From NCBI GenBank assembly GCA_046352935.1, contig JAXMGR010000014.1:1-64000 (forward strand): a stretch of DNA of 64,000 nt, written 5' to 3'. Both the position numbers and the translations under genes were made by a program. Source of the DNA: CAYWMY01 sp046352935. Its GTDB lineage: Bacteria; Pseudomonadota; Gammaproteobacteria; Steroidobacterales; Steroidobacteraceae. Of this stretch, positions 1 through 8,400 are shown piece after piece. Each line of letters begins with the position of its first letter. Within the stretch, counting starts at the first letter, position 1. Under the pieces are notes generated by a model. The model was given only the letters and a program-made list of their open reading frames with translations. It was not told where the DNA came from and did no database searches.

Positions 1-202
1 CCCATTGAGCCGGGGTCGTGGCTTCCTGCGCGAGCTTCATGGTTTCGACGCTCGGCGCCAGGTTCGGGAACCACACGTCGTACCAGTTCCGGCGAGCGAA
101 CTCGGTCCTCGGTACTCCTCGTGGAGGACGACGGACGGTTCCGAGACGGAGGCCCTCGTTCTCTGCCCGCGGAGTCCCGAGCCTTACAATGCGGACGGCC
201 AT
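1..202 (-). CDS. DUF488-family protein, N-terminal part (runs off the window edge)
   Basis: This is the first 67 codons of a gene whose 3' end lies outside the window. The ATG at 202 is preceded by AGGAG with 6-nt spacing. The peptide starts MAVRIVRLGTPRAENEGLRL and continues through a YDVWFPNLAPS segment. That layout (basic N-terminus with a VRLG-type strand, then a YDVW-PNLAPS segment) is what I know from the shorter members of the DUF488 family. These are small proteins of unknown biochemical role, sometimes called uroporphyrin-III-methyltransferase-like by sequence only. The frame is open throughout and codon choice is like the neighbours. The family call rests on remembered pattern and on half a protein, so it is moderate. 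It is transcribed in the same direction as the LLM oxidoreductase upstream. Confidence 0.65.
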   Translation of the reverse strand, partial: MAVRIVRLGTPRAENEGLRLGTVRRPPRGVPRTEFARRNWYDVWFPNLAPSVETMKLAQEATTPAQW

Positions 203-284
203 GTGTCGCTCCTGGGTTGACGCCCGACGTCGCGTCCGGCGGCGCGACGCCCGGCGTTCCTGCAGCCGCTCAACGGCACGGCTG

Positions 285-1295
285 CTAGAGCAACGCCTCT
301 GCAAACAGCCTCAGCGTCGCCACATCCCGCGCCTGCACGAGCAGCGAACTGATGCGGCTCTTCTTCCAGTCCTGCAATCTCTCGCGTATGCGGCCCCACG
401 GCCCGCACAGCGAGATCTCGTCCGCCAGCTGCGTCGGGACCGCGGCGTAGGCCTCGTCGCGCCGTCCGGCGAGAAACAGGTCCTGGACGCGCTCCGCGGC
501 CTCGCCGAAGCCCAGGCGCGTGATGTGGTTCTTGTGCAGGTTCACGCTCTTGGCGCCCATGCCGCCGACGTAGAAACCGACGTTCTGCCGGACCGGCGCG
601 AGGCAGGCTTCCAGGTCGTCACCGATGTTGACCTGCACCACAGCCGCGATGTCGAAATCCGGCGAGGCCGGGGCCAACGCCTCGTCGTAGACGTGCATGC
701 GGTACGGCGAGATGAACATCGGCAGCCAGCCCTCGCAGAGTTCGGCGGCCAGTGCCACGTTCTTCGGCCCTTCGGCGCCGAGGTAGAGCGGGATCCGGGG
801 CCGATGGGGCTTGATCATCAGCTTCAACGGCTTGCCGAGGCCGGTACCGCCGGGATACGGGATGTCGTAGTGCTTGCCATGGAACACCAGCGGCTCGGCG
901 CGCTCGACGACCTGGCGGAAGATGGTGATCCACTCACGCGTGCGTTCGAGCGGCCGGGGATAGGGCTGTCCGTACCAGCCCTCGACGACCTGCGGCCCCG
1001 AGGCGCCGACGCCAATCGACAGCCGTCCTTTGGAGAGCAGGTCGATCGTGACCGCGGTCATCGCCGCGCTGGTCGGCGTGCGCGCCGAGAGTTGCAGGAT
1101 GGAGGTGCCGAGCCGGATCCGCGAGGTGCGTGCACCGACCCAGGTGATCGGCGTGAGGCAGTCGGAACCGTACACCTCGCCGAACCAGCACGAGTCGTAG
1201 CCGAGGCGATCGGCCTCCACGGCGAGGTCCATCTGCCCGTCCACATTCTGTTGATCGACCAGTCCCAGACACAGTCCGAGTTTCATCCACTGCAC
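285..1295 (-). CDS. LLM-class (luciferase-like) flavin-dependent oxidoreductase
   Basis: A 336-residue protein of the bacterial luciferase-like TIM-barrel superfamily, whose members use FMN or F420 to oxidise or reduce small organic substrates. The N-terminus (KLGLCLGLVDQ, then AVEADRLGYDSCWFGEVYGSD) is the typical first strand and helix. RIRLGTSILQLSARTP near residues 60-75 and LSKGRLSIGVGASGPQVVEGW near 87-107 are the classic luciferase-like signatures. IPLYLGAEGPKNVALAAELCEGWLP near 170-195 is the mid-barrel motif common in F420-type members. Length fits the family. It lies 159 nt downstream of the AraC-type regulator on the same strand and beside a divergent molybdenum hydroxylase operon, which suggests a shared catabolic role. 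Substrate and cofactor cannot be read from the sequence. Confidence 0.9.
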   Translation of the reverse strand: MQWMKLGLCLGLVDQQNVDGQMDLAVEADRLGYDSCWFGEVYGSDCLTPITWVGARTSRIRLGTSILQLSARTPTSAAMTAVTIDLLSKGRLSIGVGASGPQVVEGWYGQPYPRPLERTREWITIFRQVVERAEPLVFHGKHYDIPYPGGTGLGKPLKLMIKPHRPRIPLYLGAEGPKNVALAAELCEGWLPMFISPYRMHVYDEALAPASPDFDIAAVVQVNIGDDLEACLAPVRQNVGFYVGGMGAKSVNLHKNHITRLGFGEAAERVQDLFLAGRRDEAYAAVPTQLADEISLCGPWGRIRERLQDWKKSRISSLLVQARDVATLRLFAEALL

Positions 1296-1454
1296 TCCAT
1301 CAGGTGAATGGCGACGTCCCGCCCGGTCTGCAGCAGCGGGAGGGGTTCGAGTTTCCCGGGCATTGTAACGGCCCGCCGGGGAAGTTCCGCTGCGTACTCG
1401 CCCGGCGTCGGTCCGCCCGGGCCTGCCCGTACCGACGAGACAGACTGGTCGACT

Positions 1455-2423
1455 CTATTCCCGCCCCGCGCAGCAGGGCCTGCGGAGGGTATCGGCGGGG
1501 TTCTCTCCGAAGCGCTCGCGGTAACGTCGGGCGAAACGCCCGAGCTCCGTGAATCCCCACTTGAGCGCGACTTCGGTCACGCTGGTCGTGCCCGGGTCCG
1601 CATCGCGGAGCTCTTCGCGCACGCGCGCAATGCGCAGGCTGGCGCGGTAGGCCAGCGGCGACAGACCAATGCTCGATCGAAAGCCATTCTGCAGCGTTCT
1701 CGGACTCACGCCCGCAACCGCGGCGATGTCGGCCAGATCGAAATCCTGATCGAGATGCGCGCCGATGAACTGCTTCGCGCGTAAGACGTACCACGGCGCG
1801 GCGAGCGTCGGGACGGGTCCGTCCCGGCCGGCCGGGCGTCCCTCGACGGATCGGATCCCGCTCATGCACTGCGTCTGCTCGCCGAGCGAGACATCCAGAT
1901 TCTGGAGCAGGAGATCCTCGAGACGGCGCAGGCTCCGCGCGCCGCCAGGCGATTCGTCCTCCGCATCCAGCTCCTCACCGAGGTAATGCAGTGCGCGCAG
2001 GAAGCGTGCGCCGCCATCGGAAGAGAGATCCAGCGCATCGCTGCGAGGCGACAGCAGCGCGCACTCGACGCGCAGGATCAGGAGCCGGCAGTCGGCCTCG
2101 ATCTGCAGTGCGACGCGTGAGCGCGCCGGGACGAACTGTGCCTCGCCGCGGCGAAAGCACCTGCCACTCCCGAGGTCGCGGAAGCTGCCGGCGAGCGGCA
2201 GCTGCACCAGGTGAAAGCCCTCGAGCCGGCCGGCATCGAGCGTGACGCGGTTGTTCCAGGAGATCTCGGCGAGCTGAAGACGCGCGGAGCGGCGATTGAG
2301 GAGATGTGCGCGGCGCGCATGGCCGCCGTCGTGCCGAAGCGCGAAGGGCTTGAGCACCCGGCCCACGACCACCTTGAAGCTCTGCAGATCCGAGCTCGCG
2401 TGGCTGAAGCGGTGTTCCTGCAC
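1455..2423 (-). CDS. AraC-family transcriptional regulator
   Basis: The C-terminal 100 residues are a clear AraC/XylS double helix-turn-helix: FDLADIAAVAGVSPRTLQNGF, then VTEVALKWGFTELGRFARRYRERFGENPADTLRR. The N-terminal 200 residues look like the AraC_binding_2 sensor type, with a strand-rich stretch ending in PARSRVALQIEADCRLLILRVE. The open frame extends to 2603 and overlaps the divergent gene, but the extra 60 residues are arginine-rich and unlike the family. I chose the GTG at 2423, which has a GGGGGGAA ribosome-binding site about 6 nt upstream and gives the usual length of 322 residues. It sits between the LLM gene and the divergent Mo-hydroxylase operon, so it is the obvious candidate regulator of both. 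The inducer is unknown. Confidence 0.88.
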   Translation of the reverse strand: MQEHRFSHASSDLQSFKVVVGRVLKPFALRHDGGHARRAHLLNRRSARLQLAEISWNNRVTLDAGRLEGFHLVQLPLAGSFRDLGSGRCFRRGEAQFVPARSRVALQIEADCRLLILRVECALLSPRSDALDLSSDGGARFLRALHYLGEELDAEDESPGGARSLRRLEDLLLQNLDVSLGEQTQCMSGIRSVEGRPAGRDGPVPTLAAPWYVLRAKQFIGAHLDQDFDLADIAAVAGVSPRTLQNGFRSSIGLSPLAYRASLRIARVREELRDADPGTTSVTEVALKWGFTELGRFARRYRERFGENPADTLRRPCCAGRE

Positions 2424-2590
2424 GGCACATTCCCCCCGACCCGGACCGGCCCCTCGCGCCCGAGCTTGCCACCGCATCGAGCGGCGGTCCACTGGCTGCG
2501 GCGGCGCTTTCTGCACGGTCCCCGACGCAATCGGCATAGCCGCCCGGACGGCCCGCAGGGTGGAATCGGCTCGACGTCTCCGGGGGCGCG

Positions 2591-3418
2591 ATGCAGCTTC
2601 CATCGTTCAAGTATGTCCGTCCGGCCTCGATGGAGGCCCTGCGTGCGGCGCTCGCGGAGCCCGGCTGCGCGCTGCTCGCGGGCGGGCAGAGCCTGCTGCC
2701 CGCGCTGGGTGATCCGGCCGGTCCGCGGCCCCGGACGCTCGTCGACATCGGCGGACTCGCGCAGCTGCAAGGCTGCACGCGCGGTCCTGTCTGTCTCGTG
2801 ATCGGCGCAGCAACGTCGCTGTCCGACTGCGAACGGCAGGGCGTTGCGCTCGGCGCATCCGCCCTGCTGCTCGCGGCCGTGGGCCGCACTGCGAATCCTG
2901 TCATCCGCAACCGGGCCACGATCGGCGGCCACGTCGTCGTCGGAGATGCCCGCTCGGCGCTGTGCGCGAGCCTGGTCGCGCTCGATGCGACGCTGGGAAT
3001 CATGGGCATGCGCGATTCGCGCAGCGTGTCCGTGGAGGGCTTCCTCACGCGCCCTGCGGGTGAGCGGCTCGCACCGGCCGAGGTGATCACGACGATCACG
3101 GTGCCCCTGCCGGGCGAGGGCTCGCGCACCGCGTTGACCCACCTCGGCGAGCATGCGCAGGGCTATTCGACGGTCGGATTCGCTGCGCTTCGTGCAGCTG
3201 GCGAATCTTCGCGTCTCGTGCTGTTCGGACTCGCGGGTGCACCGTTCCTGCTGCGGGACACGGGGACGTCGCTGGATCGCGCCAACTGGACGGCTTCCGG
3301 CGCAGGACCACTGCGGACCGAACTCGCAGCCCGCGGCGGCGATGCCCTGGATCCCTGCAGGGTGCATCTGGCCCGACGTCTGCTGGAGCGCCTGTGCGAC
3401 GGCGAGGGGTGGCTGTGA
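2591..3418 (+). CDS. Molybdenum hydroxylase, FAD-binding (CoxM-type) subunit
   Basis: A 275-residue medium subunit of the xanthine dehydrogenase/CO dehydrogenase family. It passes electrons from the iron-sulfur subunit to an external acceptor through FAD. Visible signatures are the N-terminal FKYVRPASMEALRAAL, the first FAD motif LLAGGQSLLPA near residue 30, and the second FAD motif TANPVIRNRATIGGHVV near residues 100-116. The C-terminal CO_deh_flav_C part (HAQGYSTVGFAALRA) is present. The ATG has a CGGGGG purine run just upstream. It is the first gene of an operon in order M-S-L, with the next start overlapping its stop codon. The FAD motif has TANPVIRNRATIGG in place of the commoner VGSPQIRNRGTIGG, an acceptable variant. 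The substrate is unknown. Confidence 0.92.
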   Translation: MQLPSFKYVRPASMEALRAALAEPGCALLAGGQSLLPALGDPAGPRPRTLVDIGGLAQLQGCTRGPVCLVIGAATSLSDCERQGVALGASALLLAAVGRTANPVIRNRATIGGHVVVGDARSALCASLVALDATLGIMGMRDSRSVSVEGFLTRPAGERLAPAEVITTITVPLPGEGSRTALTHLGEHAQGYSTVGFAALRAAGESSRLVLFGLAGAPFLLRDTGTSLDRANWTASGAGPLRTELAARGGDALDPCRVHLARRLLERLCDGEGWL

Positions 3419-3888
3419 GCGGGGATCTCCTGGTCACGATGACGGTCGACGGTCGGCTGGTCCGGAAGGCCGTCGAGCCGCGCCGGCGGCTGGTCGAGTT
3501 CCTGCGCGAAGATCTGCAGCTCACGGGCACGAAGGCGGGATGTCAGCAGGGCGATTGCGGGAGCTGTACGGTCCTGTTGAATGGCCAGCTGGTGCGCTCC
3601 TGCCTCGTGCTGGCGGCGCAGGCGGACGGGGCGTCCGTCACGACGATCGCGGGGCAGCTCGAGGATCCGCTCATGGAGGCGTTGTGCGCCGCCTTCCAGG
3701 AACGCAATGCGGTGCAATGCGGTTTCTGCTCTGCGGGCATGCTCGCGGTCGCCGCCGATCTCCTCAGGCGTGACCCACAGTGCTCCCGCAGTGACGTGCG
3801 CACGGCGATCAGCGCGAACCTGTGCCGCTGCACAGGGTATCAATCGATCGTCGACGCGGTCTGCGATGTCGCGGGAGCGCAGGCATGA
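3415..3888 (+). CDS. Molybdenum hydroxylase, 2Fe-2S (CoxS-type) subunit
   Basis: A 157-residue small subunit with two [2Fe-2S] clusters, relaying electrons from the Mo centre to the FAD subunit. The N-terminal plant-ferredoxin cluster motif KAGCQQGDCGSCTVLLNG is complete and is followed by the partner cysteine in LVRSCLVLA. The C-terminal cluster ligands are in VQCGFCSAGML and NLCRCTGYQSIV. The start is GTG at 3415, overlapping the TGA of the FAD-subunit gene (GTGA) and preceded by GAGGGG. An upstream ATG at 3394 would add only seven residues and is less likely. The stop overlaps the next ATG (ATGA), so the three subunits are tightly translationally coupled. Confidence 0.95.
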   Translation: MSGDLLVTMTVDGRLVRKAVEPRRRLVEFLREDLQLTGTKAGCQQGDCGSCTVLLNGQLVRSCLVLAAQADGASVTTIAGQLEDPLMEALCAAFQERNAVQCGFCSAGMLAVAADLLRRDPQCSRSDVRTAISANLCRCTGYQSIVDAVCDVAGAQA

Positions 3889-6248
3889 CCGACCCGCGTG
3901 CAGCCGCACGGCGTGTGGCCATCGGCGCCGATCTGCCGCGGCCCGCTGTGCGCCGACTGCTCGCCGGAGAAGGCAGGTACCTGGACGACCTGAGCCTGCC
4001 GCGCATGGCACACGTGTGCTTCGTGCGCAGCCCGGTGGCGCGTGGCGTGATCCGCACGATCGACCGGACCCGGGCCGCGGCAATGCCCGGAGTGATCGGC
4101 ACCTTCGATGCGAGCGATCTGCAGGGCCACTACACACCCTGGGCCGGGCTCGTCACGATCATGCCTGGATTCAAGGCGCCATTGCAGCATCCCCTGGCGG
4201 CCGGAATCGTGCGCTGGCAGGGCGAAGCGGTCGTCGCGGTCGTGGCGGAGACCCGCGCGCAGGCCGCCGACGCCGCGGCGCTGATCGTGCTCGGGATCGA
4301 CGCGCAGCCCGCGCTGACGTCCGGCGCGCAGGCGCTCGGCGCGGACGCGATCAGCGCCGAGCTCGGTGACAATCTCGCCTGGCGCATGTCGATCGAGAAC
4401 GGCGACTGCGCAGCGGCGATCGCCGCCGCCACGACCGTGGTCACCGAGCGTCTCGTGTTCGAGCGACAGACCGCGGCGAGCCTCGAGCCGCGCGGGATCA
4501 TCGCTTCGTTCGAAAAGGCCGGCGGACGCCTGACACTGCATCACTCCACGCAGATTCCGCATGCGATCCGCCACCTGATGGCGAAGCACCTGGGACTCAG
4601 CGAGAGTCAGGTGCGCGTGATCGTGCCGGACGTCGGCGGCTCGTTCGGCCTGAAGGGCAATCTGTTCCCGGATGAATTCGCCGTGGCGGTGCTCGCGAAG
4701 ATCCTCGGTCGGCCGCTGAAGTTCGCCGCGGACCGGCGGGAGAGCTTCCTGGCTGACGGCCACTGCCGTGATCACGTGGTCACTGTGACGCTCGCCGTCG
4801 ACGAGCACGGCGGGTTCCAGGCGCTCGCCGTGGATGGCATCTGCGCGATCGGTCCGTACTCCGTGTATCCCAAGGGTGGCGGCGTCGAATCGCTGCTCCT
4901 GACCGGCTTCGCGGGCGCGCCGTACCGCATCGCAACCTACAAGGCGGACAACAAGGTCGCATACGTCAACAAGGCCATGCTGACGCAGACACGCGGTGTC
5001 GGCATGCCCGTCGCGTGCAGCGTGACGGAGGCGATCGTCGATCGCGCGGCTCGCGCGATGGGCATCGACCCGCTCGAGCTGCGTCGGCGGAACCTGCTGC
5101 CCGACGACGGCTGTCCGACCACGGGCGCGACGGGAAACCACTACACCGAGCTGTCCCTGCAGGCCTGCCTCGAGCGGCTTGCCGGCCGGATGCGGTACGC
5201 CACCCTCCGTGTGCAGCAGTCGGAGGCGAGGGAGCGCGGCGTTCATCGCGGCATCGGGGTCGCGATGTTCGTCGAAGGGACCGCCGCGGCGCCGGCGCTG
5301 TACGGCGCGGGCGGCGTGCCGATCAGTGCGCAGGATGCCGTGACCCTGCGTCTCGAACCCGACGGACACGTGACTTGTCTGTGCGGCATCACCGAGCAGG
5401 GCCAGGGTGGCGAGACGGCGATCCAGCAGATCGTTGCCGCGACACTCGACATTCCGCTCGATCATGTGCATGTCGTCACTGGAGACACGGCCGCCACGCC
5501 GTATGGCGCCGGGACCTGGGCGTCGCGCTCCACCAGCATCGCCGGGGAAGCTGCGCTGCGCGCGGCGCAGCGCCTGCGGCAGATCCTGCTGGATGTCGCG
5601 GGCGCCATCACCAGGCAGGCTGCGGAGGATCTGGAGCTCGCGGACGGCGGCGTCATCGTGCGCGGGAACGGGCAGCCGGCCATCGCACTGGACGAGATCG
5701 GCCGGGTCATGCACTTCCGCGGGCACGAGCTGCCGCAGGGCTTCGAGCGCACGACCGTCGTCACCGAACAATTCAGTCTCAAGGACAATCTCTTCCTCTA
5801 CAACAACGGGGCGTCCGCCTGTCAGGTGGAGGTCGACATCGAGCTCGGCCGCGTGCGCGTGCTCGATTTCTGGATCGTCGTCGACTGCGGACGGATCGTG
5901 AACCGCAAGCTCGTCGCAGAACAGCTCCGTGGCGGTGTGGCGCAGGGCATCGGTGCGGCACTCCACGAGCAGATCCGCTATGACGCGCGCGGACAACTGC
6001 AGACGCACTCGTTCGCGGAGTACGGTGTGCCGCGTGCCGATGACCTTCCGGACATCCACGTCGAGCATGTCGAGACGCCGACCCGGAGCACCGGGCTCGG
6101 AGCCAAGGGGGCGGGCGAGGCGGGCATCATCGGCGCCGCTGCGGCCGTGACGAATGCCGTCAACGATGCGCTGGCGCCCTTCGGGGTGCGTGTGACCCAT
6201 CAGCCATTCACGCCGGAGCGCATCCTGCGTGCGCTCGGGCGCTGCTGA
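3885..6248 (+). CDS. Molybdenum hydroxylase, molybdopterin-binding (CoxL-type) catalytic subunit
   Basis: A 787-residue catalytic subunit of the xanthine dehydrogenase family, which hydroxylates a substrate carbon with water at a Mo-pterin centre. The start ATG overlaps the stop of the small subunit; the open frame extends further upstream but those codons lie inside coxS. Family marks include RRLLAGEGRYLDDL near the N-terminus, RVIVPDVGGSFGLKGNLFPDE, the segment TRGVGMPVACSVTEAIVD, GITEQGQGGETAIQQI, and the C-terminal GLGAKGAGEAGIIGAAAAV with the conserved active-site glutamate. The AYxCSFR loop of true form-I CO dehydrogenase is absent, so this is not a genuine CoxL; an aromatic or N-heterocycle hydroxylase is more likely. 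Substrate unknown. The quinone-oxidoreductase-like gene follows 18 nt later. Confidence 0.93.
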   Translation: MTDPRAAARRVAIGADLPRPAVRRLLAGEGRYLDDLSLPRMAHVCFVRSPVARGVIRTIDRTRAAAMPGVIGTFDASDLQGHYTPWAGLVTIMPGFKAPLQHPLAAGIVRWQGEAVVAVVAETRAQAADAAALIVLGIDAQPALTSGAQALGADAISAELGDNLAWRMSIENGDCAAAIAAATTVVTERLVFERQTAASLEPRGIIASFEKAGGRLTLHHSTQIPHAIRHLMAKHLGLSESQVRVIVPDVGGSFGLKGNLFPDEFAVAVLAKILGRPLKFAADRRESFLADGHCRDHVVTVTLAVDEHGGFQALAVDGICAIGPYSVYPKGGGVESLLLTGFAGAPYRIATYKADNKVAYVNKAMLTQTRGVGMPVACSVTEAIVDRAARAMGIDPLELRRRNLLPDDGCPTTGATGNHYTELSLQACLERLAGRMRYATLRVQQSEARERGVHRGIGVAMFVEGTAAAPALYGAGGVPISAQDAVTLRLEPDGHVTCLCGITEQGQGGETAIQQIVAATLDIPLDHVHVVTGDTAATPYGAGTWASRSTSIAGEAALRAAQRLRQILLDVAGAITRQAAEDLELADGGVIVRGNGQPAIALDEIGRVMHFRGHELPQGFERTTVVTEQFSLKDNLFLYNNGASACQVEVDIELGRVRVLDFWIVVDCGRIVNRKLVAEQLRGGVAQGIGAALHEQIRYDARGQLQTHSFAEYGVPRADDLPDIHVEHVETPTRSTGLGAKGAGEAGIIGAAAAVTNAVNDALAPFGVRVTHQPFTPERILRALGRC

Positions 6249-6266
6249 GCGAGCAAGGAGATCGAA

Positions 6267-7250
6267 TTGCCCACAACGAAGGCCATCCGCTTCCATCACA
6301 TCGGCGGCCCGGAAGTGTTGCGCTGGGAGGACGTGCCCTTGCCGCCAACAGGCCCCGGAGAGCTGCTGCTGCGGCACACGGCGATCGGCGTGAACATGAA
6401 GGAGATCGGCGAGCGCAGCGGTAGCTATCCGTGCCCGGAGCTGCCGACGATCCCCGGAATCGAGGCGGCAGCCGTCGTGGTCGAGGCGGGCAAAGCCGTG
6501 ACGGAATTCCGGGCGGGTGACCGGGTGTGCTACGCGACGATGCCGACCGGGAGCTACTGCGAAATGCGAGTGCTCGCGGCGGATCGCGTCGTGGCGCTTC
6601 CGGACGACATCTCCGACGACGTCGCGGCCGGCGGCATCCACAAGGGCATGACGGTGCGCTACCTGCTGCGCAAGACTTTCCCGATCAGGGGCGGCGAGAC
6701 GATTCTCGTGCATGCGGCTGCGGGTGGAACGGGCTCGATCCTGTGCCAGTGGGCGTCGTCGCTGGGGGCGACGGTCATCGGCACCGTGGGCACGCCGTCG
6801 AAGGCATCTGTCGCGAAGGAGAGCGGCTGCGATCACGTAATCGTGTACACCGAGGAAGACTTCGTGGCGCGGGTGATGGACATCACCAAAGGTGCTGGTG
6901 TGCCCGTCGTCTATGACTCCATCGGCCATGACACTTTCCTAAAATCCCTCGACTGTCTCGATCCACTCGGCCTGATGGTGCTGTACGGGATCTCCTCGGG
7001 CCATCCGCCGCCGCTCGAGATCATGAAGTTCGACATCTGGAAGAGCTATTTCTATACCCGCCCGTCGTTCTTCGTGCACACGAGGAAGCGCGAGGACCTG
7101 CTCGCGAGCGCACACGACCTGTTCGGCGCGATCCGCAGCGGTGCGGTGAAGGTGAACATCAACCGACGCGTGCCGCTCGAGGACGCCGCCGAGGCGCATC
7201 GCCTGGTGGAAGGTCGCGGCACGACCGGCTCGGTATTGTTGATTCCCTGA
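6267..7250 (+). CDS. Zinc-independent quinone oxidoreductase (MDR family)
   Basis: A 327-residue medium-chain dehydrogenase/reductase of the quinone oxidoreductase (QOR) branch, reducing quinones or enones with NADPH. The N-terminal GroES-like part (RFHHIGGPEVLRWEDVPLPP, then IPGIEAAAVVVEAGKAV and FRAGDRVCYA) is typical. The nucleotide-binding motif ILVHAAAGGTGSILCQWASSLGA at about 148-170 carries the AAGGTG loop of the QOR class. No structural-zinc cysteine cluster is visible. The start is a TTG at 6267 directed by a perfect AAGGAG with 6-nt spacing; there is no better ATG. It is probably co-transcribed with the Mo hydroxylase and may act on its product or serve as an accessory reductase, which is inference. 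Confidence 0.93.
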   Translation: MPTTKAIRFHHIGGPEVLRWEDVPLPPTGPGELLLRHTAIGVNMKEIGERSGSYPCPELPTIPGIEAAAVVVEAGKAVTEFRAGDRVCYATMPTGSYCEMRVLAADRVVALPDDISDDVAAGGIHKGMTVRYLLRKTFPIRGGETILVHAAAGGTGSILCQWASSLGATVIGTVGTPSKASVAKESGCDHVIVYTEEDFVARVMDITKGAGVPVVYDSIGHDTFLKSLDCLDPLGLMVLYGISSGHPPPLEIMKFDIWKSYFYTRPSFFVHTRKREDLLASAHDLFGAIRSGAVKVNINRRVPLEDAAEAHRLVEGRGTTGSVLLIP

Positions 7251-7280
7251 AGCATTGCGGTACGGAGGATCGAGAACGCA

Positions 7281-7694
7281 ATGAGCAACCAGTATCTGAA
7301 TCCCGATGATCTGTTCGACGCCAGGCCCTTCGGCTTCTCGCAGGCCGTGGTCTGCCCCGCCAATGGTACGGCGTATCTCTCCGGCCAGACCGCGTGGGAC
7401 AAGTCTGGGAAGCTCAGCAGCGGTGCGGATTACGCGGCGCAGGTCCCCGCGGCGCTCGCGAATGTCGTTCGCGCGGCGCAGGCGGTCGGCGCGAAGGCGA
7501 CGGATGTCGTGCGGGTGCGGGTCTACATCGTGAACCACACGCCGGACAAGCTCGGCGTGCTCGGGAAGGCGATGGCCGACTGCTTCGGCGCGGATGCCTT
7601 GCCGGCGAGCACCGTCATCGGCGTCGCGGCGCTGGCCCTGCCGGAGCTGCTGGTCGAGATCGAGGCCGACGTCAGCCTGCCTCCCGCGCGTTGA
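7281..7694 (+). CDS. RidA-family (YjgF/YER057c/UK114) protein
   Basis: A 137-residue member of the RidA superfamily, trimeric enamine/imine deaminases or related hydrolases. Visible are SQAVVCPANGTAYLSGQTAWD (strand 1 to loop), the helix around QVPAALANVVRAAQAVGAKATDVVRVRVYIVN, and the C-terminal PASTVIGVAALALPELLVEIEADV. The canonical archetypal RidA arginine in the RxxxxVxxLP region is replaced by STVIGVAALALPE, so this belongs to one of the other Rid subfamilies, many of which sit in degradation operons. It is the last gene of the hydroxylase operon, 30 nt after the oxidoreductase. A role in clearing a reactive imine produced by N-heterocycle breakdown would fit but is inferred only from position. 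Confidence 0.9.
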   Translation: MSNQYLNPDDLFDARPFGFSQAVVCPANGTAYLSGQTAWDKSGKLSSGADYAAQVPAALANVVRAAQAVGAKATDVVRVRVYIVNHTPDKLGVLGKAMADCFGADALPASTVIGVAALALPELLVEIEADVSLPPAR

Positions 7695-8400
7695 GCGGGG
7701 CCCGCGAGTCCGGGGGAATCGCCGGCTCCGCGTTCTGCGTCAGGTCGGCGAGCGATGACAGCGCGCCTCCCGCTCGCAGTAGCAACCAACCGGGAAGTCG
7801 GTCTGGTAAGAGAGGGCAGCGGGCAACGCAATCGAGTGACTGTTGTCGGGCGTCGCCACATGCCGCGCCTGCTGGCGGCAACGAGACCGCATGAATGGGT
7901 GGATGCAAGGGACAGCCCTTCCGTCAGGTCAGGCTGCCTTCCGAACTGCAGGTGGCCGGGCGGTCTCCGCAGCACATGGCAGGAAGAATGATGATCGCGG
8001 ACGCTGGCGCAGGCTGCTGTACCTGCACGAAGCGGCGGATCCCCTGACGACGGCCGCCGCTACGCGCCCGTGGTCGCGTTGCGCGCCTTCGAGACCATCG
8101 ACTTCACGACCGTGCGCCGGGCGTCGCGATCGAAGCCCGGCAGTCCTGGTGAGGTGCCCCGGTCGCTGGAATGCTCCGGCAAGGCTCACGGGCCGACGTT
8201 GCAGGCAGACCACGGTACCCGTTACGCGATCAAGGATCAGCCGGGGTGATGGTTCGAGAGTTCTGTCCGCCGGCTGCCATGCGCTGTTGCGCAGCAATGG
8301 TCGGCTGGTTGCGTGCGGCGGCATCGGCTACCGTGTCCAGGGTATGCCCGGACGGCTTGACCGGCACGTCGCGTGCCGGCCAGCCAGGGACGAGGGAACG
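7695..8400. other. Intergenic gap without a recognisable gene
   Basis: About 700 nt between the RidA gene and the glucoamylase gene. Frames are open on both strands, as expected at this GC content, but none gives a protein I recognise; their translations are arginine- and serine-rich like the other shadow frames. The glucoamylase frame is open back to about 7843, but the family N-terminus begins only at 8401. The one structure I see is a short perfect hairpin just before that start, listed separately. I see no tRNA, riboswitch or repeat here. Confidence 0.5.
8361..8379 (+). repeat. Perfect 8-bp inverted repeat ahead of the glucoamylase start
   Basis: CCGGCACG and CGTGCCGG are separated by a 3-nt loop and end 21 nt before the ATG at 8401. 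The hairpin lies just upstream of the GAGGGA ribosome-binding site, so in RNA it could affect access to it. It has no T-run, so it is not a classical terminator. It could also be a repressor half-site pair or chance at this GC content. Confidence 0.35.

Noticed and set aside
1455..2603. AraC gene starting at the ATG at 2603
   Set aside because: That start overlaps the divergent FAD-subunit gene, and the extra residues are arginine-rich. The GTG at 2423 has a ribosome-binding site and the usual length.
3840..6929. A 1029-codon open frame on the minus strand opposite the Mo-hydroxylase genes
   Set aside because: It is antisense to coding regions with full family motifs; its translation is rich in Arg, His and Asp with no known domain. 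At this GC content such long shadow frames are expected.
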